A stretch of 64,000 nucleotides of DNA, taken from assembly GCF_051304405.1 (NCBI RefSeq), contig NZ_JBPPGG010000001.1, positions 930,001 through 994,000 on the forward strand. Reading direction: 5' to 3'. This DNA comes from Pedomonas sp051304405 (GTDB lineage Bacteria; Pseudomonadota; Alphaproteobacteria; Sphingomonadales; Sphingomonadaceae). Below the pieces are notes generated by a model. That model was given only the letters and a program-made list of their open reading frames with translations, made no database searches and was not told the DNA's origin. The position numbers and the translations under genes are program-made. Below are positions 55,501 to 63,842 of the stretch, in pieces; position 1 is the first letter of the stretch, and every line of letters starts with the position of its first letter.

Positions 55501-57338
55501 AAGTCGTGAATCCAGCCGAGGCGGCCCTCGGCCAGATCGAACGGATATTCCTCGATCACCCGCAGGCCCAGATGCTCCAGCACCGGCACGCACTCGGAGA
55601 GCGGGATGATCTGCCCGAGGCGGAAGATCTTCAGGCGGATGCGGTGCGGGGCGTCGTCATTGCGGCGGTAGATGAGAACATCGCGGTCGTTCTCGTCGCG
55701 CAGGGCGATGAGGCGCTCGATGTCCGTCGCCGCTTCCTCCGGCGAGTACTGGGCGCGGTAGGAGGCGGAGAGCATGCGGCCGTGGCTGAGGCGCAGGCGC
55801 GCGGCGCGGGCCTCGCCGAGGATTTCGGCGAGCGCGGTCTCCAGCTGGTCGTCCCAGCCGAGCACGAGGGCGCGCAGGCGGCGGTCCAGATCATGCTCGT
55901 CCACCTGCGGCACCGAGCCGGGGGTGGTGCCGAGGATGAAGTGGATGCGGGCCACCGGGTCATCCCGCAGCTCCACCGAGAACAGGGACACCCGCGCCTG
56001 GAAGGCGGCGGAGAGCATACGGCCCACCGTCACCCGGATGTCGCTGCGGTAGAGGTCGCGCGGGATGCAGCACAGCACCGAGACATAGCGCTCGAACCGG
56101 TCGCGGCGCAGGAACAGCTTGGGCCGGGGCCGGTCGATGAGGGAGAGCAGGCCGAGCGCCACCTGGGTGAGCTGGTCGGGGTCGATCTGCACCATCTCGT
56201 CGCGCGGGAAGTTCTCCAGCACGTGCAGCAGCGCCTTGCCGGCGTGGCCCTTCGGGTCGAACCCGCAGGCTTCCAGCACCTTGTCCACCTTGCGGCGGAG
56301 CATGGGGATGCTGCGCGGGCTGACCGCGTAGGAGGCGGAGGTGAACAGGCCGATGAAGCGGTGCTCGCCCACCACCCGGCCGTCCCGGAACGCCTTCACG
56401 CCGACGTAATCCATGTGCACGCGGCGGTGGACGGTCGAGAGGGCGTTGGACTTGGTGACGAGAATCGGCTCCGGCGTCATCAGGAATTCGCGCAGCTGCG
56501 GCGACACCTGGGTGTAGCCCTCCGGGCCGCGCCAGACGGGGAAGTCCGGGTCGCGCAGGTAGCCAAGGCCGAGGTCCGACTTCGGCTCCAGGGTTTCGTC
56601 GCCGAGGTCGCCCTCGTAGCTGTAGTAGCGGTAGCCGAGGAAGGTGAAGTTGTCCTTCGCCAGCCATTCGAGGAAGGCGACGGCCTCGGCCTGCTCGTCC
56701 GCGCTCACCGGCGGCGGGTCGTTGCGCAGGCCGTCGGTGGCGGTCCTGAGCGCGCCCAGCATGGGCTTCCAGTCCTCCACCGCCGCGCGCACGTCGGCCA
56801 GCACGGCCTCAAGGGCGGTCAGCAGCTCCTGGCGATCCTTGGCGCCGACGCGCTCCAGCTCGATGTAGAGCACGGACTCGCGCACCAGCCCGTCGGCGGG
56901 CGAGGCCCCCTGGCGGGGACCGACGGTCTCCACCCGCACCCCCGCGCCGTCGCGGCGCACGTCCAGCACCGGGTGGATGATGCGGTCAACGGTCAACCCG
57001 CGCGAGGCGAGCGTGGCCGCCACGGAGTCGACAAGAAAAGGCATATCGTCGTTGACGATGCACAGAATGGTGCGCCGCGACCCCGGCGCGTCCGTGTCCA
57101 TCTTGTGGGACTCGAGCCGGATGCCCGGCCGGCCGGGCTGGCGCTCCCGCGCCGCCTCCCACGCAAACCGGGCGATGCCCGCCATGTCCGCCGCATCGAG
57201 GCCGCGCAGCTCCTCGGGCAAGGCATCCCGGAAGAACGCGCTGGTAAACCTCTGTAAATCCGCCTTCGCTTCGCCCTCGACTCCCAGGTGCGAAACAACT
57301 TCCTCCGCATGTTTCTGCGCGAGGCCCAGAACTGACAT
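52539..57338 (-). CDS. NAD-specific glutamate dehydrogenase, large (about 180 kDa) type
   Basis: Catabolises glutamate to 2-oxoglutarate with NAD. 1,599 residues, normal for the GDH_180 (Bac_GDH) family. The N-terminal half has regulatory ACT-like domains (TILCIVNDDMPFLVDSVAAT near residues 70-90). The catalytic core lies at about 700-1150: KVARGGLRWSDRRDDFRTEV, KAQMVKNAVIVPVGAKGGFY (substrate Lys) and GDMSGDVFGNGML (NAD region). Ends with a helical C-terminal domain. GAGGGAAG before the ATG. A 1,591-codon open frame on the opposite strand is a codon-bias shadow. Confidence 0.96.
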   Translation of the reverse strand: MSVLGLAQKHAEEVVSHLGVEGEAKADLQRFTSAFFRDALPEELRGLDAADMAGIARFAWEAARERQPGRPGIRLESHKMDTDAPGSRRTILCIVNDDMPFLVDSVAATLASRGLTVDRIIHPVLDVRRDGAGVRVETVGPRQGASPADGLVRESVLYIELERVGAKDRQELLTALEAVLADVRAAVEDWKPMLGALRTATDGLRNDPPPVSADEQAEAVAFLEWLAKDNFTFLGYRYYSYEGDLGDETLEPKSDLGLGYLRDPDFPVWRGPEGYTQVSPQLREFLMTPEPILVTKSNALSTVHRRVHMDYVGVKAFRDGRVVGEHRFIGLFTSASYAVSPRSIPMLRRKVDKVLEACGFDPKGHAGKALLHVLENFPRDEMVQIDPDQLTQVALGLLSLIDRPRPKLFLRRDRFERYVSVLCCIPRDLYRSDIRVTVGRMLSAAFQARVSLFSVELRDDPVARIHFILGTTPGSVPQVDEHDLDRRLRALVLGWDDQLETALAEILGEARAARLRLSHGRMLSASYRAQYSPEEAATDIERLIALRDENDRDVLIYRRNDDAPHRIRLKIFRLGQIIPLSECVPVLEHLGLRVIEEYPFDLAEGRLGWIHDFLLEDPNGQPLDLDWLKPTLEPALRAILGGEQEDDGFNALVIKVNLSVEQAGLFRAYFRYMRQIGLPYGQDTVQAALVAYPQLTAALADLFAARFDPDRADPKLEEAVLARIGEALAKVEALADDRILRLYRSVILATVRTNAYQPEREALAFKINSSQVPGLPLPVPFREIFVYSPRVEGIHLRGGKVARGGLRWSDRRDDFRTEVLSLLKAQMVKNAVIVPVGAKGGFYPKQLPPASDREAWLAEGKAAYQIFIRALLSVTDNLVEGEVVPPVRVVRHDDDDPYLVVAADKGTATFSDIANAISLERGHWLGDAFASGGSHGYDHKAMGITAKGAWISVERHFREMGINVATDPVRVVGVGDMSGDVFGNGMLRSRAIKLVAAFDHRHIFLDPNPDPEASFRERERLFNLPRSSWADYDPALISPGGGVFPRTAKSIDLTPEIQAMLGVAESSLTPVELIRAILKMEADLLWMGGIGTYVKAASEPHSAAGDKANDPVRIDAEELRVKVVGEGANLGFTQAARIAFARKGGRVNADFIDNSAGVDCSDNEVNIKILLNPIVASGRLPMAERDKLLEEMTDNVSALVLRDNYLQTQALSVAEVGGAHAVPAYARLIQTLEASGHLNRAVEGLPSDEELERRIAAGEGLTRPELAVLLAYAKLRLYEALLDSAILDDPVMEQDLIQAFPEQLQQRFAAEIRNHPLRRELIATKLSNAVVNRGGITLAFELAEETGAGLDQVVGAFVVAREVFDTRALWRLIDSYDYRIAADLQIRLHREAAGALKRQIEDVLRFSGESLSPSTMIVRLRPGIDRLIPQVNELLRPEPRAMVEQYRQTLVERGTPPDVQEALLLLVVLNGVVGVALLAEELGADEADVAHAYTLLGDRLGLDWAAGMASSLMPADPWERLLLAGTAHDFERVRLELIRRLVQTAGGGSAQAAVERWLAEQEPCADRIRALVANVRASKPATTAKLTHLASQVRQQLSR

Positions 57339-57947
57339 GATTCGCTTCCCTCATGCTGTTGCGCAGCCTGGTCGACAGCGAACTGCCGTGGACGGGGCCG
57401 CGCTTGACATTCTAGCGCCGAACCCTAGGCCAACCAGTGCCAAGTGTCAGCCCTTGCCGACGATTCTCAGCGCATCGGCTCCGATGTGCAGCGATCTTCC
57501 GGTCACGTTGCGGGGGACTGACACATTTCGGCAACACATTCATACGAATGTCCAACAACGCCGAAAAACTTCGCGAAAATATTTCCAGTACATTTGTACG
57601 AAAGCAAAACGCGAGTTGCCAGCGGCCCGCAGAATCCCTCGAATAGTATAATTACGGACTGCATTAACGAGAGAGATGTATAACAAATGTTATAGTTCTT
57701 AAAGAATACTGGTTAATGATTGTGCGCGTAACGGAAAACTGTACTATGTGATAAATCGATAAATCGCCGAACTATCGTTATGATAGTGAAAATTAATATT
57801 GAACCATTTCATTCATGCGTCGTTCATCTGAAGGCGCTAGCAATGATAGCGTAACAATGACTGGTTCGGCGTGGCGTCGGAATTGTCCAGTTGGAGATTA
57901 TTGCTATCGGCTAACTCTCCCGGACAGTCCAGGCACAGGGGGGTTCT
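57339..57947. other. Divergent intergenic region between NAD-GDH and MarR gene
   Basis: About 600 bp, AT-rich between 57620 and 57850. It should hold the promoters of both genes. A 17-bp palindrome CGCTA-N7-TAGCG at 57835-57851 lies about 100 bp before the MarR start and is a weak operator candidate. Open frames here lack protein-like features. Confidence 0.45.
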
Positions 57948-58496
57948 ATGAATTACATGAATGTTTCTCCCATTCTCAAAGACGATCAGACCGTCGCCCC
58001 GGTATCCGAACCAGCATTCCGTGAGACCGCACCTTCGGGCTCGCAGCGCAATCTCGTTGGCCTGGCCGTTTTGCTGGAACAGACTGTCCGGCTCATCTAT
58101 CCGGAACGCTCGCCGCAGGCCATGCATCCGGGCCAGTGGGCAGCCCTGCGCTATCTGGCCCGCGCCAACCGGGAAGCGGCCACGGTGGCGGGTCTTGCCC
58201 GCTATCTGGGCGTGACGCTGGCGCCGGCCTCCCGCGCCATCTCGGCGCTGATCCGCAAGGGCTTCGTCAAGGGCACGCCCGACAGCCGCGACCGCCGCGT
58301 CATGCGCCTGTCGCTCACGGCGCAGGGCGAGGAGCTCATTCTTCAGGACCCGATCCTGCGCCTTGCCGAAATTCTCGGCAATCTGCCGGCGGACCAGCAG
58401 CATAACCTGACCGTCATGCTGGAGCACCTGTTCGAGCGGCTGGGCCAGAAGAAGGGCCAGAAGAAGGCCGCCAATCCGTTCATGGTTCACGCCTGA
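57948..58496 (+). CDS. MarR-family transcription regulator
   Basis: A 182-residue winged-helix regulator. The HTH covers about residues 60-125: ATVAGLARYLGVTLAPASRA for recognition helix region and RKGFVKGTPDSRDRRVMRLS for the wing with the conserved DxRDRR/R pattern. A 35-residue unstructured N-terminus precedes the dimerisation helix, and a Lys/Gln-rich C-terminus (GQKKGQKK) follows. AGGGGGG lies before ATG 57948. No adjacent target such as an efflux pump is seen, so its regulon is unknown. Confidence 0.88.
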   Translation: MNYMNVSPILKDDQTVAPVSEPAFRETAPSGSQRNLVGLAVLLEQTVRLIYPERSPQAMHPGQWAALRYLARANREAATVAGLARYLGVTLAPASRAISALIRKGFVKGTPDSRDRRVMRLSLTAQGEELILQDPILRLAEILGNLPADQQHNLTVMLEHLFERLGQKKGQKKAANPFMVHA

Positions 58497-58677
58497 AGCC
58501 TGAAACAACGGCAGCGCCATCGGCGTTTACGGGCGGCGGCCTTGACCGGGCTGTCCGCCCGTTGCCTTTCCGGTGACAGGCGCCGGCCATCACTCCTTCC
58601 GACGTCACTCCTTCCGTAGCGGGCTGTAGCCGGGTGTTTTCCTTCCCATCCTGAGGCGGACACGCAGGAGCTTGCCG

Positions 58678-59070
58678 GTGCGCATCCTGTTGGCAGACGA
58701 TCTGGACTCCGCGCGGGCCGCCATGCGCCTGGTGCTGGAAGCCGCCGGCCACGAGGTGGTGTGCGTGGAGGACGGCGCCGCGGCGATCGCGCACAGCGCC
58801 GACGACTCCCTCGACATGGCGGTGCTCGACATCTGGATGCCCCGGCTGAGCGGCCTTGAGGTGCTGAAGGCGCTGCGCAACCGGCCGCGGCCGCTGCCGG
58901 TGGTGCTGATCTCGGGCGGCGGGCCGGGGGCGAGCCTGGAGCAGGCCACCGCCCTTGCCGACCTCCACGGCGCGGCCGCCGTTCTCTACAAGCCGGCGGG
59001 CGACGAGGAATTGCTGGCGGCGGTCAACGCAGCGGCAGCGGCGGCAGCGGCGGCAGCCGCTACGGCCTGA
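58678..59070 (+). CDS. Stand-alone response-regulator receiver domain
   Basis: A 130-residue CheY-like domain without an output domain. Acidic pocket at LLADDLD (D7, D8), phospho-acceptor D51 in AVLDIWMP, S79 in the Thr/Ser switch position (VVLISGGG) and K105 in LYKP. The start is GTG 58678, seven bases after AGGAG. The C-terminus is an unbroken Ala run (NAAAAAAAAAAATA). No histidine kinase lies nearby, so its partner is unknown. Confidence 0.9.
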   Translation: MRILLADDLDSARAAMRLVLEAAGHEVVCVEDGAAAIAHSADDSLDMAVLDIWMPRLSGLEVLKALRNRPRPLPVVLISGGGPGASLEQATALADLHGAAAVLYKPAGDEELLAAVNAAAAAAAAAAATA

Positions 59071-59085
59071 GACGACCGGAATTCC

Positions 59086-59412
59086 CTATGCCCCGCGCGG
59101 CCCCCACAGGATGATCGCCGCGCCCAGCAGCGCAACCGCCGCGCCGGTCAGATCCCACCGGTCCGGCGCATGGCCTTCCACCGCCCACAGCCACAGGATC
59201 GAGGCGGTGATGTAGATGCCGCCGTAGGCCGCATAGGCCCGCCCGGCGAAATCGGCCTCCACCCGGGTGAGGGCGAAGGCAAAGGCGGCAAGGCTGGCGA
59301 GGCCCGGCAACAGCCACCAGACGGACTTGCCCAGCCGCGCCCACGCCCAGAAGGCAAAGCATCCGGCGATCTCGCCCGCTGCCGCCAGAATGTACCAGCC
59401 GATGGCGGCCAT
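59086..59412 (-). CDS. UPF0060 (YnfA) family membrane protein
   Basis: 108 residues, identical in length to E. coli YnfA, with four transmembrane segments: AAIGWYILAAAGEIAGCFAF, SVWWLLPGLASLAAFAFAL, AYAAYGGIYITASILWLWAV and LTGAAVALLGAAIILWGP. The GEIAGCF and AYGG-IY motifs are family hallmarks. Related in fold to small multidrug resistance proteins; function unproven. GGGAGGGG precedes ATG 59412. Convergent with the receiver gene. Confidence 0.92.
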   Translation of the reverse strand: MAAIGWYILAAAGEIAGCFAFWAWARLGKSVWWLLPGLASLAAFAFALTRVEADFAGRAYAAYGGIYITASILWLWAVEGHAPDRWDLTGAAVALLGAAIILWGPRGA

Positions 59413-59604
59413 GCGCCCCTCCCGTCCCGCTGCGGTCCCGCCCACAGGCGTATCGCGGCGCAGGCCCCCGGGCAACCGCCGGCGCAGCCGCCCCTGTTAC
59501 CGCCCCTGTTACCACCCATACGCCCGTCGGAGCCCCCCGCATTGGACCCGGGCGGAGCCGGGCGCTAGAGTGCCGGTTTTTGCGGCTTTGCGGAGGAAAG
59601 AGTC

Positions 59605-60639
59605 ATGGCCAGCGGCGTCAGCCCCGAGGAAATCGTTCTGTCCGAAGGCGAGGTGCTCGCCCTTGCCCGGGCGTTCCTGATGGCCCACGGGCTGGGCGAG
59701 GCGCAGGCGGACGCCATGGCGCGCACCCTGTGCGCGGCCCAGCGCGACGGCTGCACCTCGCACGGCCTGCAACGCCTGCCCGGCACGCTGGACACCCTGG
59801 CGCACCCGGCCTTCAACCGCCACGCCGACCCGCGCCCGGAGGCGGTGACCCCCGCCGTCATCCGCGTCGATGCGGACTACGGCTTCTCCATTCTGGCAGC
59901 GGAGCGCGGCCTGCCGCTGCTCATCGACAGCGCCCGCACGCTGGGCGTTGCCCTGCTGGCGGTGAACAACGGCTTCCACTCCACCGCGCTCTGGCCGGTG
60001 GTGGAGGAGATCGCAACCCACGGCCTGGCCGCCCTCTCCATGAACCCCACCCACGACTGGGTGGCCCCGGCAGGCGGCACCCGGGGCGCGCTCGGCACCA
60101 ACCCCATCGCCTTCGCCTGGCCGCGCCCGGGGCGCCCGCCCTATGTGTTCGATTTCGCCACCAGCGCCGGGGCGCGCGCCGAGATCGCGCAGCGCCGCCA
60201 GCGCGGGGAGACGCTGCCGCCCGGTTGGGGCCTCGACGCGCAAGGCCGCCCCAGCACCGACCCGGCCGCCGTGCTGGCCGGGTCCATGCTGCCGTTCGGC
60301 GGGCACAAGGGCTCGGCGCTCGCCACCATGGTGGAGCTGCTGGCAGGCCCCTTCATCGGCGATCGCACCAGCCGCCAGTCCGCCGCGTTCGACGGCGGCG
60401 TGAAGGCGGCCCCGTGCCACGGCGAGCTGATCGTCGCCTTCAACCCGGCGATTCTGGCCGCCGCCACCGGGGACTCAGAGGCAGCGGCGGAGGATCTGTT
60501 CGCCCGAATCACGGCACAGGGTGCGCGCCTGCCGGGCGACCGGCGCTACGCGGCGCGGGCAGCCGCCCGGCGCACCGGCATCCGGGTGCCGAAGGCGCTC
60601 TACGAGCGGATTCGCAGCCTGACGCCGCCGCAGACGTGA
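59605..60639 (+). CDS. Ldh-family NAD(P)H-dependent oxidoreductase
   Basis: 344 residues of the malate/L-lactate dehydrogenase (Ldh_2, YlbC) family, which includes delta1-piperideine-2-carboxylate reductase and ureidoglycolate dehydrogenase. Visible are DGCTSHGLQRLPG (substrate loop with catalytic His), NNGFHSTALWPVVEE, GTNPIAFAWPR, FDFATS and PFGGHKGSALATMVELLAGP (nucleotide site). Which 2-keto/imino acid it reduces is not shown; HSTALWPV in place of HFG is typical of the piperideine-carboxylate reductase subgroup. GGAGGAAAG precedes the ATG. Confidence 0.85.
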   Translation: MASGVSPEEIVLSEGEVLALARAFLMAHGLGEAQADAMARTLCAAQRDGCTSHGLQRLPGTLDTLAHPAFNRHADPRPEAVTPAVIRVDADYGFSILAAERGLPLLIDSARTLGVALLAVNNGFHSTALWPVVEEIATHGLAALSMNPTHDWVAPAGGTRGALGTNPIAFAWPRPGRPPYVFDFATSAGARAEIAQRRQRGETLPPGWGLDAQGRPSTDPAAVLAGSMLPFGGHKGSALATMVELLAGPFIGDRTSRQSAAFDGGVKAAPCHGELIVAFNPAILAAATGDSEAAAEDLFARITAQGARLPGDRRYAARAAARRTGIRVPKALYERIRSLTPPQT

Positions 60640-60746
60640 GGCCGGGCACATTGCTGCGCGATTCGGCGTGTCAGAGAAGGAACTGTCAGGGGCGGGGGTG
60701 GGGGTGGGGCGCGTGCCGATGCACCAGATCCGGAACCCGCCAGAAA

Positions 60747-60772
60747 CAAAAAAACGCCCCGGAGGGCGCTTT
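60747..60772 (-). terminator. Terminator of tRNA-Gly
   Basis: Minus strand: AAAGCGCCC, loop TCCG, GGGCGTTTT (nine pairs including one G-T) and a run of T residues. Lies 31 bp beyond the tRNA 3' end. Confidence 0.85.
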
Positions 60773-60802
60773 CGAAATCTTGCAGTTCCCCGGAGGGAAA
60801 AC

Positions 60803-60877
60803 TGGAGCGGGCGAAGGGATTCGAACCCTCGACCCCAACCTTGGCAAGGTTGTGCTCTACCCCTGAGCTACGCCCGC
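60803..60877 (-). tRNA. tRNA-Gly (anticodon GCC)
   Basis: On the minus strand the acceptor GCGGGCG pairs with CGCCCGC. The D arm is GCTC/GAGC, the anticodon stem CAACC/GGTTG with loop TTGCCAA (anticodon GCC), and the T arm GAGGG/CCCTT with TTCGAAT. Encoded CCA. A terminator follows. Confidence 0.97.
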
Positions 60878-60953
60878 TCGGCGTTGTCGCTGCGGTGTGT
60901 CGCGTCGACGGGCGGGCTGATACTATGCCGGCACACAGTGCGCAAGGGCAAAG

Positions 60954-61484
60954 ATGACATTTCTTGTGATTGATGATGAAAAAAAGCGTCTCGAAGCGCT
61001 CGTGCGAGACCGGCTGGACGCGCTGGGCATTCCCCACCGCACGGTGCACCACCCGCCCGCCCACACGGTGGAGGCGGCGAAGGAGCTGCGGGGCGACCTT
61101 CCGGGCGGACACGCCAAGAACCTGTTTTTGAAGTCAAAAAAGGACGAATACGTGCTCGGCGTGGTGCAGGAGGACGCGCCCGTCGATGTGCAGGCCATCG
61201 CCCGCACCTGCGGCGTCGGCCGCCTCAGCTTCGCCCGGCCCGAGCGGGTGTTCGAATGGCTGGGCGTGTGGCCCGGGGCGGTGACGCCCTTCGCGCTCCT
61301 CAACGCGCAGCGGCATCCGAATCGGGACCGGCTGCGAATCGTTCTGGACCAGACGCTGCTCGACGCGCCCACCGTGTGGTTCCATCCGCTGCACAATGAG
61401 GCAACCACCGGCATCTCCTCCGCCGACCTCGTGCGTTTCATCGAGGACTGCGGCTGGACCCCGATCGCGCACCGGTTCGCCTGA
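60954..61484 (+). CDS. Prolyl-tRNA editing protein, YbaK/ProXp-ala (PrdX) type
   Basis: A 176-residue free-standing trans-editing deacylase that clears mischarged Ala-tRNAPro. GIPHRTVHHPPAHTVEAAKE and GGHAKNLFLKSKKDEYVLGV are the active-site segments; the K in AKNLFLK is the conserved catalytic lysine. VGRLSFARPERVFEWLGVWPG and VTPFALLN follow, as in ProXp-ala. Family and length fit well. Precise tRNA specificity is inferred from subfamily resemblance. Divergent from tRNA-Gly. Confidence 0.87.
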   Translation: MTFLVIDDEKKRLEALVRDRLDALGIPHRTVHHPPAHTVEAAKELRGDLPGGHAKNLFLKSKKDEYVLGVVQEDAPVDVQAIARTCGVGRLSFARPERVFEWLGVWPGAVTPFALLNAQRHPNRDRLRIVLDQTLLDAPTVWFHPLHNEATTGISSADLVRFIEDCGWTPIAHRFA

Positions 61485-61611
61485 CCCGCCGCGCCGGTCG
61501 ATTCGGCCCTCGCCCGCCATGAGGACGGTTGGATTTTGTCGCGACAATCGTCACATAAGGCGGCAAGACATGTACTGGACTGATGTGTGGGATTTTCGGG
61601 AGGCGACCCCT

Positions 61612-62529
61612 ATGGCTTTGGAATCGATCAATGCGCCGGCAGCCCTCGTGACGGACGCCACTGCGGAGACCTTTCGCGAGCGGGTGATCGACGCCTCGAT
61701 GCAGGCGCTGGTGCTGGTGGATTTCTGGGCCGAATGGTGCGGGCCGTGCAAGAGCCTGACCCCGCTCCTGGAAAAGGTGGTGGCGGAGTACCAGGGCCGG
61801 GTGCGGCTGGTGAAGATCGACGTGGACAAGAACCAGATGCTGGCGGGCCAGTTCCGGGTGCAGTCCATCCCCACGGTCTACGCCTTCGGCGGCGGCCGCC
61901 CGCTGGACGGCTTCATGGGCGCGCTGCCGGAGAGCCAGCTGCGCGCCTTCATCGACCGGCTGCTGGACGCCCTCGGCGGCGAGGTGCCGGCCGGGGACGA
62001 GCAGGACATGACCGCGCTGCTGGAAGCGGCCGAGGCGGCCGTCGCGGCCGGTGACCACGCTTCCGCCGAGACGCTGTTCGGCGAAATCCTCGACCTCGAC
62101 CCGGACAACCTCAAGGCGCTCACCGGCCTTGCCCGCGCCCGCTGCGCGGCAGGCGACCTGCCGGGCGCCCGGGCGCTGCTCGACCGCATCCCCGAGGACA
62201 GCGCCGGCGACCCGGCGGTGGTGCAGGCGCGCGCCGTCGTCGCGCTGGCGGCGGAGGCCCGGCCGGTGGAGGATCTGGACGGGCTGCGGGCCTACGTGGA
62301 GGCCAACCCGGGCGACCACCAGAGGCGCTACGAGCTGGCCGGCGGCCTGATGGCCGTGGGCGACCGGGAAGGGGCCGCCGATCACCTGCTGGAGATCGTC
62401 CGCCGCGACCGGAACTGGAACGGCGGCGAGGCCAAGGCGCGCCTCCTGCGCATGTTCGACGCCATCGGCCTCGAAGACCCGTTCACGAAGGCGACCCGCC
62501 GCCGCCTCTCGTCGGTTCTGTTTTCCTGA
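61612..62529 (+). CDS. cnoX: Thioredoxin-TPR co-chaperone CnoX (YbbN)
   Basis: 305 residues: an N-terminal thioredoxin domain with a complete WCGPC site (C43, C46) and cis-Pro (SIPTVY, P87), then about 180 residues of TPR-like helices. CnoX binds oxidatively damaged clients and hands them to GroEL. The E. coli protein has lost one cysteine; this one keeps both, so it may also act as a reductase. ATG 61612 follows GGGAGG; earlier in-frame codons give an unlikely leader. First gene of a four-gene run. Confidence 0.92.
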   Translation: MALESINAPAALVTDATAETFRERVIDASMQALVLVDFWAEWCGPCKSLTPLLEKVVAEYQGRVRLVKIDVDKNQMLAGQFRVQSIPTVYAFGGGRPLDGFMGALPESQLRAFIDRLLDALGGEVPAGDEQDMTALLEAAEAAVAAGDHASAETLFGEILDLDPDNLKALTGLARARCAAGDLPGARALLDRIPEDSAGDPAVVQARAVVALAAEARPVEDLDGLRAYVEANPGDHQRRYELAGGLMAVGDREGAADHLLEIVRRDRNWNGGEAKARLLRMFDAIGLEDPFTKATRRRLSSVLFS

Positions 62530-62578
62530 CGGCGTGGAACACCAGAGCAGCGGCAGGACGCAGAAAGAGAGCAGACCC

Positions 62579-63244
62579 ATGGCTGTATCAGGGGGTGTTG
62601 GAAGCGCACAGGCAGACCCGCTGCCGGGCGTGATCCCGGTCTTTCCCCTGCCGGGGGCGCTGCTGCTGCCGCGCGCCCATCTGCCGCTGCACATCTTCGA
62701 GCCGCGCTACCTCGCCATGGTGCGCGACGCCATGAAGGGCGAGAAGATCATCGGCATGGTCCAGCCCTACGGGGTGCTGGACGATGGCCGCCCCGGCCTG
62801 TTCTCGGTGGGCTGCGCCGGGCAGATCGCCCAGTGCGAGGAAACGGAAGACGGCCGCCTGCTCATTGCCCTCAAGGGCGTGTGCCGCTTCCGCATCGCCC
62901 GCGAGCTGGCGGTGACTACACCCTACCGCCAGGTGCAGGCGGACTACGCCCCCTACGTGCAGGACCGGATGCCCGCCGCGCCGCTGCCCTCCACCCTGCG
63001 CGGCGAACTGCTCGACCAGCTGGTGCAGTACCTGGAAGCGCGCACCCTGAAGGCGGACTGGGACTCCATCCACAACGCCGATGACGAAATGCTGGTCAGC
63101 GCCATCTGCATGCTCTGCCCCTTCGGGGAGACGGAGAAACAGGCGCTGCTGGAAGCCGCGTCGCTGCCCGAGCGAACGGAGGCCGTCATCCTGCTGATGC
63201 GCTTCGCCGCCGGAGAGACCGGCCCAACCGATGTGAGGCATTGA
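62579..63244 (+). CDS. Lon N-terminal (LON substrate-binding) domain protein
   Basis: A 221-residue protein consisting of only the Lon substrate-binding domain: VIPVFPLPGALLLPRAHLPL, HIFEPRYLAMVRDAM, GCAGQIAQCEE and GVCRFRIARE. It has no AAA+ or protease part. The stand-alone family is widespread in alphaproteobacteria next to a thioredoxin-TPR gene, and its role is unknown, possibly substrate recognition. The stop overlaps the Trm112 start (TGATG). Confidence 0.92.
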   Translation: MAVSGGVGSAQADPLPGVIPVFPLPGALLLPRAHLPLHIFEPRYLAMVRDAMKGEKIIGMVQPYGVLDDGRPGLFSVGCAGQIAQCEETEDGRLLIALKGVCRFRIARELAVTTPYRQVQADYAPYVQDRMPAAPLPSTLRGELLDQLVQYLEARTLKADWDSIHNADDEMLVSAICMLCPFGETEKQALLEAASLPERTEAVILLMRFAAGETGPTDVRH

Positions 63245-63459
63245 TGAGCGAGAACGAGAACAAGACCGGGAACGAGAACCGGGCCCTGGACCCGCGCCTC
63301 CTGGAAATTCTGGTCTGCCCCCTGACCAAGGGGCCGCTGGAATACGACCGGGAGGCAGGCGAGCTGATCAGCCGCTCGGCAGGCCTCGCCTACCCCATCC
63401 GCAACGGTATCCCCATCATGCTGGTGGACGAAGCCCGGCAGATCGAGGAAACCCGATGA
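63244..63459 (+). CDS. Trm112-family (YcaR-like) small protein
   Basis: A 71-residue protein. DPRLLEILVCPLTKGPLEYD and LAYPIRNGIPIMLVDEARQI are the Trm112/UPF0434 signature. The eukaryotic homologue activates methyltransferases; the bacterial short form lost most zinc cysteines, and here only one Cys is left. Coupled by 1- to 4-base overlaps to both neighbours. Confidence 0.92.
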   Translation: MSENENKTGNENRALDPRLLEILVCPLTKGPLEYDREAGELISRSAGLAYPIRNGIPIMLVDEARQIEETR

Positions 63460-63815
63460 CCGCCGCCCCCTGGCCGCGCGACCTGACCTACAGCCGCAGC
63501 ACCCGGCTGCTCACCGTCACCTTCGACTCCGGCGAAACCTTCACCCTGCCCGCCGAACTGCTGCGGGTGGAAAGCCCCTCGGCCGAAGTGCAAGGCCACG
63601 GACCCGGCCAGAAGCAGATCGTCGCCGGCAAGGCACAGGTGGAAATCGAACGCATCGAACCGGTGGGCCGCTACGCCGTGCGCATCGTGTTCAACGACGG
63701 CCACAACAGCGGCCTCTACACCTGGAACTACCTCCACAAGCTGGGCCGGGAAAAAGACCGGCTGTGGGACGACTACCTCGCCGCCCTGTCCGCCCGCGGC
63801 CTCAGCCGGACGTGA
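63456..63815 (+). CDS. DUF971 protein
   Basis: A 119-residue protein of the DUF971 / gamma-butyrobetaine-hydroxylase N-terminal-like family. RDLTYSRSTRLLTVTFDSGE and FNDGHNSGLYTWNYLHKLGR (the GH..G.Y.W.YL motif) are diagnostic. The related domain occurs in some iron-sulfur carriers of the ApbC/Mrp type. Function unknown. Last gene of the cnoX operon, followed by repeat copy J. Confidence 0.92.
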   Translation: MTAAPWPRDLTYSRSTRLLTVTFDSGETFTLPAELLRVESPSAEVQGHGPGQKQIVAGKAQVEIERIEPVGRYAVRIVFNDGHNSGLYTWNYLHKLGREKDRLWDDYLAALSARGLSRT

Positions 63816-63842
63816 GGGGGGTGGTTTCAGGGGTTCGGTTTT

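Noticed and set aside
52482..57257. A 1,591-codon open frame on the plus strand opposite NAD-GDH
   Set aside because: It mirrors the codon positions of the GDH gene; the product is rich in His, Arg, Gly, Ala and Val, with no domain and no ribosome-binding site. Antisense frames of this size are normal opposite GC-rich genes.
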